Positions 6,521-10,426 of a stretch of DNA of 10,426 nucleotides are shown here, piece by piece. A model generated the notes under the pieces. It searched no databases, had not been told where the DNA came from, and saw nothing but the letters and a program-made list of their open reading frames with translations. The stretch is from Dokdonella_A sp937902695 (GTDB lineage Bacteria > Pseudomonadota > Gammaproteobacteria > Xanthomonadales > Rhodanobacteraceae), in NCBI GenBank assembly GCA_048498135.1, contig JBEHYO010000108.1, positions 1 through 10,426 of the forward strand. The letters are read 5' to 3'. Made by a program: the position numbers and the translations under genes. How positions within the stretch are numbered: position 1 is the first letter of the stretch; each line of letters starts with the position of its first letter.

Positions 6521-7085
6521 CGCCGTGAGTGCGAGCCCTCCCGATCTGCGGATGCGCCGCGCGACGATCGACGACGCCGCAGAGCTTTCGGCGTTCGCCG
6601 CGCGCGTCTTCATCGAGACGTTCGGCGACGCGAACGATCCGGGCGATCTGCGCGATCACGTCGAAAGCACCTACGGCGTCGCGCAGCAGCGGGCCGAGCT
6701 CCGCGACGAGGACACCGCGACCTGGCTCGTCGAGCGCGACGACGGCCGGCTCGTCGGCTACGCCCAGATCTGCCGCAAGCGCGTGCCCGCGTGCGTGACC
6801 GGCGCGAATCCCGTCGAGATCTACCGGTTCTATGTCGAACGCGCATCGCATGGCACCGGCGTTGCGCAGGCGCTGATGTCGACCGCGTTCTCGCAGGCGC
6901 GGGAATGGGGCGCCGACGTCGTGTGGCTCGGCGTCTGGGAGCACAATCCGCGGGCGATGGCGTTCTATCGCAAGTTCGGCTTCAGCGACGTCGGCAGCAT
7001 CGATTTTTTCGTCGGGCCGGACCGGCAGACCGACCGCGTGTTCGTCATGCCGCTTGCGGGCGCGTCGGACCGCGTCGCAGGATAG
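6462..7085 (+). CDS. PaiA-like GNAT N-acetyltransferase
   Basis: A 207-residue protein with one GNAT domain from about residue 29 (LRMRRATIDDAAEL). Landmarks are VFIETFGDANDPGDLRDHV, GRLVGYAQIC, VEIYRFYVERASHGTGVAQALM (acetyl-CoA loop about 129-135, with His where Gln/Arg is usual) and VVWLGVWEHNPRAMAFYRKFGF. The WLGVWEHN...AMAFYRKFGF stretch and the ending FFVGPDRQTDRVFVMPL resemble PaiA-type polyamine acetyltransferases, so spermidine/spermine or another amine is a possible substrate; this is inference. The ATG at 6462 is chosen because GGAGG lies nine bases upstream (6448-6452), even though it overlaps the WS/DGAT gene by 59 bp. A GTG at 6525, just after that gene's stop, keeps the whole domain but has no well-placed ribosome site. 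Co-expression with WS/DGAT is nearly certain. Confidence 0.87.
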   Translation: MSSAPAMLPRRSPGGFRPRDAVSASPPDLRMRRATIDDAAELSAFAARVFIETFGDANDPGDLRDHVESTYGVAQQRAELRDEDTATWLVERDDGRLVGYAQICRKRVPACVTGANPVEIYRFYVERASHGTGVAQALMSTAFSQAREWGADVVWLGVWEHNPRAMAFYRKFGFSDVGSIDFFVGPDRQTDRVFVMPLAGASDRVAG

Positions 7086-7166
7086 CCGTGCACCCGGTCA
7101 GGGATGTCGAAATCCCGCCTCGAACGGCGTTCCTAGAGGTTCCCCTGAAGAGCTTCCGAGGTCGTC

Positions 7167-8039
7167 ATGTCCGCCGTCGCCGAAGAAAGCGTCATCATCC
7201 AGGCCTGGAACACGGTCCTGTTCGACAAGTTCTGCCGGTTCCGGCACCTCCTCGTCGAGGGCCTGGCCAATCACAGCAACGCAGCGCTCGCGCGACACGC
7301 GTATGCGCCGGGCATGCGCGTGCTCGACATCGGCTGCGGTTTCGGCGACAGCACGATCCGCATCGCGCAGAGCGTCGCGCCCGCCGGCGAAGCGGTCGGC
7401 ATGGACTGCGCCGAGCGTTTCATCGGGATCTGCGCAGCGGACGCGCGCGCGGCGGGCGCCGGCAACGCGCACTTCTTCGTCGGCGATGCGCAGTGGGATG
7501 ATCTGCGCGGCCCGTACGATCACGCGTTCGCGCGCTTCGGCACGATGTTCTTCGAAGCGCCCGGCGCCGCGATGGGCAACGTGCGACGTGCGCTGAAGCC
7601 CGGCGGCACGTTCACGCAGATCGTCTGGCGCAAGCGCGAGGACAATCCGTGGCTGCACGAGGCCGAGCGTCGCGTGAAGGCGATCGTGCCGGTCGTCGAT
7701 CCCGAGACGAGCAACCAGGTGCATTGCGGGCCGGGGCCGTTCTCGATGGCGGGGCCGGACATGGTCAGCACGATGCTGCGCAGCGTCGGCTTCGACCGGA
7801 TCACGTTCGAGCGGCACGATTGCGACATCTGCATCGGCCGGAGCCTCGCCGAATCCATCGAGTTCGCGATGGCGCTCGGACCCGCGGGCGAGGTCATGCG
7901 GCTCGCCGGCGCCGAGGCCGAGCGGCTGAGACCCCAGGTGACCGCGGCGCTGACCGAGGCACTGGCGCCGTTCGTGCGCCCGGACGGCGTCTTCGCGCCG
8001 TCGAGCACCTGGTTCATCACGGCGACGAATCCCGGATGA
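7167..8039 (+). CDS. Class I SAM-dependent methyltransferase
   Basis: A 290-residue soluble methyltransferase with the Rossmann-like fold that binds S-adenosylmethionine. Motif I is VLDIGCGFGDST (52-63). An acidic residue follows the second strand (AVGMDCAE, Asp80), then FVGDAQWDDL (105-113). The motif IV region is FARFGTMFFEAP and the post-motif is RALKPGGTFTQIVW (141-154), as in Methyltransf_11/25 (UbiE-like) enzymes. The ~130-residue C-terminal part holds GPGPFSMAGPDMVSTMLRSVGF, a typical 'substrate-lid' arrangement with no recognisable specificity marker. The acceptor is therefore unknown. The ATG at 7167 has GAGG five bases upstream. It lies 81 bp after the PaiA-like gene and 10 bp before the next GNAT gene, which it probably shares a transcript with. 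Confidence 0.9.
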   Translation: MSAVAEESVIIQAWNTVLFDKFCRFRHLLVEGLANHSNAALARHAYAPGMRVLDIGCGFGDSTIRIAQSVAPAGEAVGMDCAERFIGICAADARAAGAGNAHFFVGDAQWDDLRGPYDHAFARFGTMFFEAPGAAMGNVRRALKPGGTFTQIVWRKREDNPWLHEAERRVKAIVPVVDPETSNQVHCGPGPFSMAGPDMVSTMLRSVGFDRITFERHDCDICIGRSLAESIEFAMALGPAGEVMRLAGAEAERLRPQVTAALTEALAPFVRPDGVFAPSSTWFITATNPG

Positions 8040-8049
8040 CGGCGCAACG

Positions 8050-8556
8050 GTGAAATCGCGCATCCGGCTGCTCAGGCTCTCGCCGCTCGACGAGGTCGAG
8101 TTCATCGCGGCCGCGCGCCGGAGCCGCGCGCTGCACTCGCCGTGGGTCGCGCCGGCATCGACGCCGGCTAAGTTCGAGGCGTACCTCGCGCGCATGTCGC
8201 AGCCGGAGCAGAACGCATTCACCGTGCGTCGCCGCGATACCAGCGCGCTGGTCGGTGTCATCACGATCTCGAATGTCGTCATGGGCCCGCTTCGCAGCGC
8301 CTACACGGGCTACTACGCATTCGCGCCGCACGCGGGGCAGGGCTACATGCGCGAGGGGCTCGAGGCGATCGTGCGGCACGCGTTCCGCACGATGAAGCTG
8401 CACCGGCTCGAAGCGAACATCCAGCCCGGCAACCGCGCCTCGATCGCGCTGGCGAAATCGTGCGGATTCCGCAAGGAAGGATTCTCGCCGCGCTATCTCA
8501 AGATCGGCGGGCGCTGGCGCGATCACGAGCGTTGGGCGATCGTCGCCCGTCGATGA
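8050..8556 (+). CDS. RimJ/RimL-type GNAT N-acetyltransferase
   Basis: A 168-residue GNAT protein of the RimJ/RimL group, whose characterised members acetylate the N-terminal residue of ribosomal proteins; others modify small molecules. It shows RLLRLSPLDEVEFIAAARRS, then LVGVITISNVVMGPLRSAYTGYYAF, the acetyl-CoA segment APHAGQGYMREGLEAIVRHAF, and HRLEANIQPGNRASIALAKSCGFRKEGFSPRYL. The Asn-Arg-Ala-Ser and GFRKEGF pattern is strongly RimJ-like. The start is GTG at 8050, ten bases after the methyltransferase stop; no in-frame ATG precedes it, and the ribosome site is weak, so coupling to the upstream gene is likely. The gene is convergent with the aldehyde dehydrogenase gene; only nine bases separate the two stop codons and no terminator is visible there. 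Confidence 0.88.
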   Translation: MKSRIRLLRLSPLDEVEFIAAARRSRALHSPWVAPASTPAKFEAYLARMSQPEQNAFTVRRRDTSALVGVITISNVVMGPLRSAYTGYYAFAPHAGQGYMREGLEAIVRHAFRTMKLHRLEANIQPGNRASIALAKSCGFRKEGFSPRYLKIGGRWRDHERWAIVARR

Positions 8557-8565
8557 TGCGCGCGC

Positions 8566-9996
8566 TCAGGCGCCGCGCATGACCATGAGCCTGCGTTCGG
8601 TCATGTCCTCGATCGCATAGCGGATCCCTTCGCGCCCGAGCCCCGATAGCTTCACGCCGCCGTACGGCATGTTGTCGACGCGAAAGCTCGGCACGTCGTT
8701 GACGATGACGCCGCCGGCGACGATGCCGTCCCACGCGCGCATCGCATGCGTGAGATCGTTGGTGAAGACGCCGGCCTGGAGACCGAAGTCGGAATCGTTG
8801 ACGGCAGCGATCGCCTCGTCGAAGTCGCCGAACTTCGCGAGCAGCGTGACCGGGCCGAACGCTTCCAGCGCGTTGATCTTCGCGTCGCGCGGGACATTCT
8901 CGAGCACGGTCGCTTCGAGCATGTTGCCTTTGCGCCCGCCGCCGCAGAGAACCTTCGCGCCGGCGTCGCGCGCCTCGCCGATCCAGCTTTCGAGCCGCTT
9001 CGCTGCGGACTCGTCGATCAGCGGGCCGAGGAACACGTCGCGCTGCTTCGGATCGCCGGCCTTGAGCTGCTTCGTCGCTTCGACGAAGCGCCTGCGCACC
9101 TCGTCGTAGAGCGACGCGTGAACATAGATCCGCTGCACCTTGATGCAGCTCTGGCCCGACTGGTAGTAGCTGCCGAAGATCAGGCGCTCGATGACATGAT
9201 CGAGCCGCTCGCGCTGATCGGCGTCGACGATCGCGGCCGCGTTGCCGCCGAGCTCCAGCACGACCTTCTTGCGGCCCGCCTGCGCCTTGAGCGTCCATCC
9301 GACCTGGCCGCCGGTGAACGAAAGAAGCTTCATGCGATCGTCCGCGACCAGCGGCGCCGCGGTCTCGACCGTGCACGGCAGCACCGAGAACGCGCCCGGC
9401 GGGAGGCCGGTCTCGGCAAGCACTTCGCCGATGATCAGCGCGCCGACCGGCGTCTTTTCGGCCGGCTTCAATACGAACGGGCAGCCCGCGGCGATCGCCG
9501 GCGCGACCTTGTGAGCGACGAGATTCAACGGGAAATTGAACGGCGTAATGAACGAGCACGCGCCGATGGGCACGCGCTGGATGAAACCGCGGTAGCCCTT
9601 TGCGCGTTCGGAGATCTCGAGATTGACGATCTCGCCGTCGATGCGGAGCGCTTCCTCGGCCGCGACTTCGAACGTGTCGACGAGGCGCGTGACTTCACCC
9701 TCGGCATCCTTGATCGGCTTGCCGGCCTCGACGCAGAGCGCCATCGCGAGCTCGTCGTGCCGTTCGCGAAAGCGGGCGACGCAGTGCTGCAGCACCTTCT
9801 GGCGCGCGAACGGCGGCATGGCGCGCATCGGCGCCTCCGCAGCGAGCGCGGCGGCGATCGCCGTCTCGACGGCGTTCGCGTCGGCCAGCGCGACGCGCGT
9901 CGCGATGTCGCCGGAATACTTGTCGAGCACCGCGAGATCGGTGTTCGGCTGCTCGGCCCTGTTGGCGAGGTAGTACGGATACGTCTTCGCGAGCAT
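8566..9996 (-). CDS. NAD(P)+-dependent aldehyde dehydrogenase
   Basis: A 476-residue ALDH-superfamily enzyme that oxidises an aldehyde to a carboxylic acid with NAD+ or NADP+. Visible motifs, numbered from the chosen start, are ITPFNFPLN (catalytic Asn154), FVLKPAEKTP (Lys177, cofactor site), LSFTGGQVGW, VVLELGGNAA (general base Glu248), YYQSGQSCIKVQR (nucleophile Cys284), AFGPV and the C-terminal PYGGVKLSGLGREG. All catalytic residues are present. The sequence resembles the semialdehyde/lactaldehyde/glyceraldehyde-3-phosphate-type branch, but the substrate is not determined. I start at the ATG at 9996 (MLAKTYPYYL), which has GGAG seven bases upstream (10004-10007 on the other strand). An in-frame ATG at 10020 adds eight residues but lacks such a site. 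A 5-bp inverted repeat, CGGAG/CTCCG at 9997-10008, covers this ribosome site. No neighbouring gene points to a pathway. Confidence 0.94.
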   Translation of the reverse strand: MLAKTYPYYLANRAEQPNTDLAVLDKYSGDIATRVALADANAVETAIAAALAAEAPMRAMPPFARQKVLQHCVARFRERHDELAMALCVEAGKPIKDAEGEVTRLVDTFEVAAEEALRIDGEIVNLEISERAKGYRGFIQRVPIGACSFITPFNFPLNLVAHKVAPAIAAGCPFVLKPAEKTPVGALIIGEVLAETGLPPGAFSVLPCTVETAAPLVADDRMKLLSFTGGQVGWTLKAQAGRKKVVLELGGNAAAIVDADQRERLDHVIERLIFGSYYQSGQSCIKVQRIYVHASLYDEVRRRFVEATKQLKAGDPKQRDVFLGPLIDESAAKRLESWIGEARDAGAKVLCGGGRKGNMLEATVLENVPRDAKINALEAFGPVTLLAKFGDFDEAIAAVNDSDFGLQAGVFTNDLTHAMRAWDGIVAGGVIVNDVPSFRVDNMPYGGVKLSGLGREGIRYAIEDMTERRLMVMRGA

Positions 9997-10129
9997 CGGA
10001 GCACTCCGTGGCGAGGTCATCGTTGCGATCGGTCCATGCTAGCGGATGCGTTGAAGCGGGAGCTGAAGCACGCACGGATCCGCGCGCGATGCAACGCCGG
10101 CACGCGCGCCATGGCAAGAATCCGCGATC

Positions 10130-10426
10130 TCAGTCCGGGTCGACGCGAAGATCGACGTCGCCGTCGGCAAGGCGCGCACGCAGCTTCGAATCCGCCGCTA
10201 CGCCCGTCACGGAACGCACGACGTGCCCGGACCGGCGATCGAGCAGGATCGCGTAGCCGCGATCGAGCGTCGCGAGCGGACTCACCGCGTTCAACGTGCG
10301 CGCGAGCTCGGCGAGCCGCTGCGCGCGACGCTCGGCCGAGCGCGCGAGCGCACCGCGAAGCCGGGCGTCGAGCGTGCGCGCGCGCTCCGCGTGGCGCGCG
10401 AGTCGCACGAGCGGATCCTGTGCGGC
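10130..10426 (-). CDS. xseA: Exodeoxyribonuclease VII large subunit, C-terminal fragment
   Basis: The gene runs off the right edge; the 98 residues seen are the C-terminal end. The stretch LNAVSPLATLDRGYAILLD followed by a short beta-rich ending (VVRSVTGV...LRARLADGDVDLRV) is the well-conserved tail of XseA. It is preceded by an Arg/Ala-rich helix (LARHAERARTLDARLRGALARSAERRAQRLAELA), part of the long coiled-coil region. With XseB this subunit forms exonuclease VII, which degrades single-stranded DNA from either end to short acid-soluble pieces in repair. The catalytic part lies outside the window. The 133 bp between its stop and the aldehyde dehydrogenase start show no gene and no clear terminator, although the ALDH promoter should be there if the gene is not read through from xseA. 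Confidence 0.92.
   Translation of the reverse strand, partial: AAQDPLVRLARHAERARTLDARLRGALARSAERRAQRLAELARTLNAVSPLATLDRGYAILLDRRSGHVVRSVTGVAADSKLRARLADGDVDLRVDPD

Noticed and set aside
4934..6613. A 559-codon open frame opposite the WS/DGAT gene
   Set aside because: It spans the antiporter start, the intergenic space, the whole WS/DGAT and part of the next gene, and its composition is that of a third-position GC shadow.
7098..7120. Short hairpin GGGAT/ATCCC before the methyltransferase gene as a terminator or riboswitch
   Set aside because: Only a 5-bp stem, no T-tract and no conserved aptamer-like structure.
1..10426. Defence, toxin-antitoxin, phage or secondary-metabolite system
   Set aside because: All the main open frames belong to common metabolic, transport, repair or acetyltransferase families; no nuclease/ATPase pairs, integrases, transposases, small toxin-antitoxin pairs or synthase modules were seen.

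Overview
The window is very GC-rich, densely packed bacterial chromosome with the strong G/C third-position bias that makes long shadow reading frames on both strands. Gene content (MdtB/MdtC-type RND pump, class I photolyase, wax ester synthase/diacylglycerol acyltransferase, exonuclease VII) and two kinds of dispersed palindromic intergenic repeat (a CCCTCTCCCGC-type REP pair and an ATTCCCGC-GAAA-GCGGGAAT-type inverted repeat) suggest a proteobacterium, most likely beta- (Burkholderiales or relatives) or a high-GC gammaproteobacterium. This is inference from style and not a database match.

Layout. 1-331 (+): the last ~109 residues of an RND efflux pump. 308-560: four tandem ~37-bp repeats, the first of which supplies the pump's stop codon, running into a REP/REPIN-like inverted pair. 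561-1160 (-): a standalone GNAT resembling the acetyltransferase domain of Pat-type protein acetyltransferases. Divergent from it, 1284-3609 (+): a tightly coupled three-gene operon of an MmcQ/YjbR-family protein, a class I CPD photolyase and a RimI-like GNAT, with 4-nt start/stop overlaps. 3664-3742: a perfect 28-bp inverted repeat between convergent genes. 3762-4997 (-): a CPA2 cation/proton antiporter with an Asp-Asp ion-binding motif. 5057-8556 (+): WS/DGAT, an overlapping PaiA-like GNAT, a SAM-dependent methyltransferase and a RimJ/RimL-like GNAT. 8566-9996 (-): an NAD(P)+-dependent aldehyde dehydrogenase. 10130-10426 (-): the C-terminal end of XseA.

How the genes fit together. The photolyase operon is a small DNA-repair unit. 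The WS/DGAT makes storage lipid; its GNAT and methyltransferase neighbours have unknown substrates. Four unrelated GNATs in about 8 kb is the most noticeable functional trend. Apart from the pump and XseA, which are cut by the window edges, the genes look intact. No mobile-element genes, RNA genes, CRISPR arrays or defence-like system are visible. I found no convincing undescribed system; the repeats and the tightly coupled gene junctions are the parts most worth a second look.
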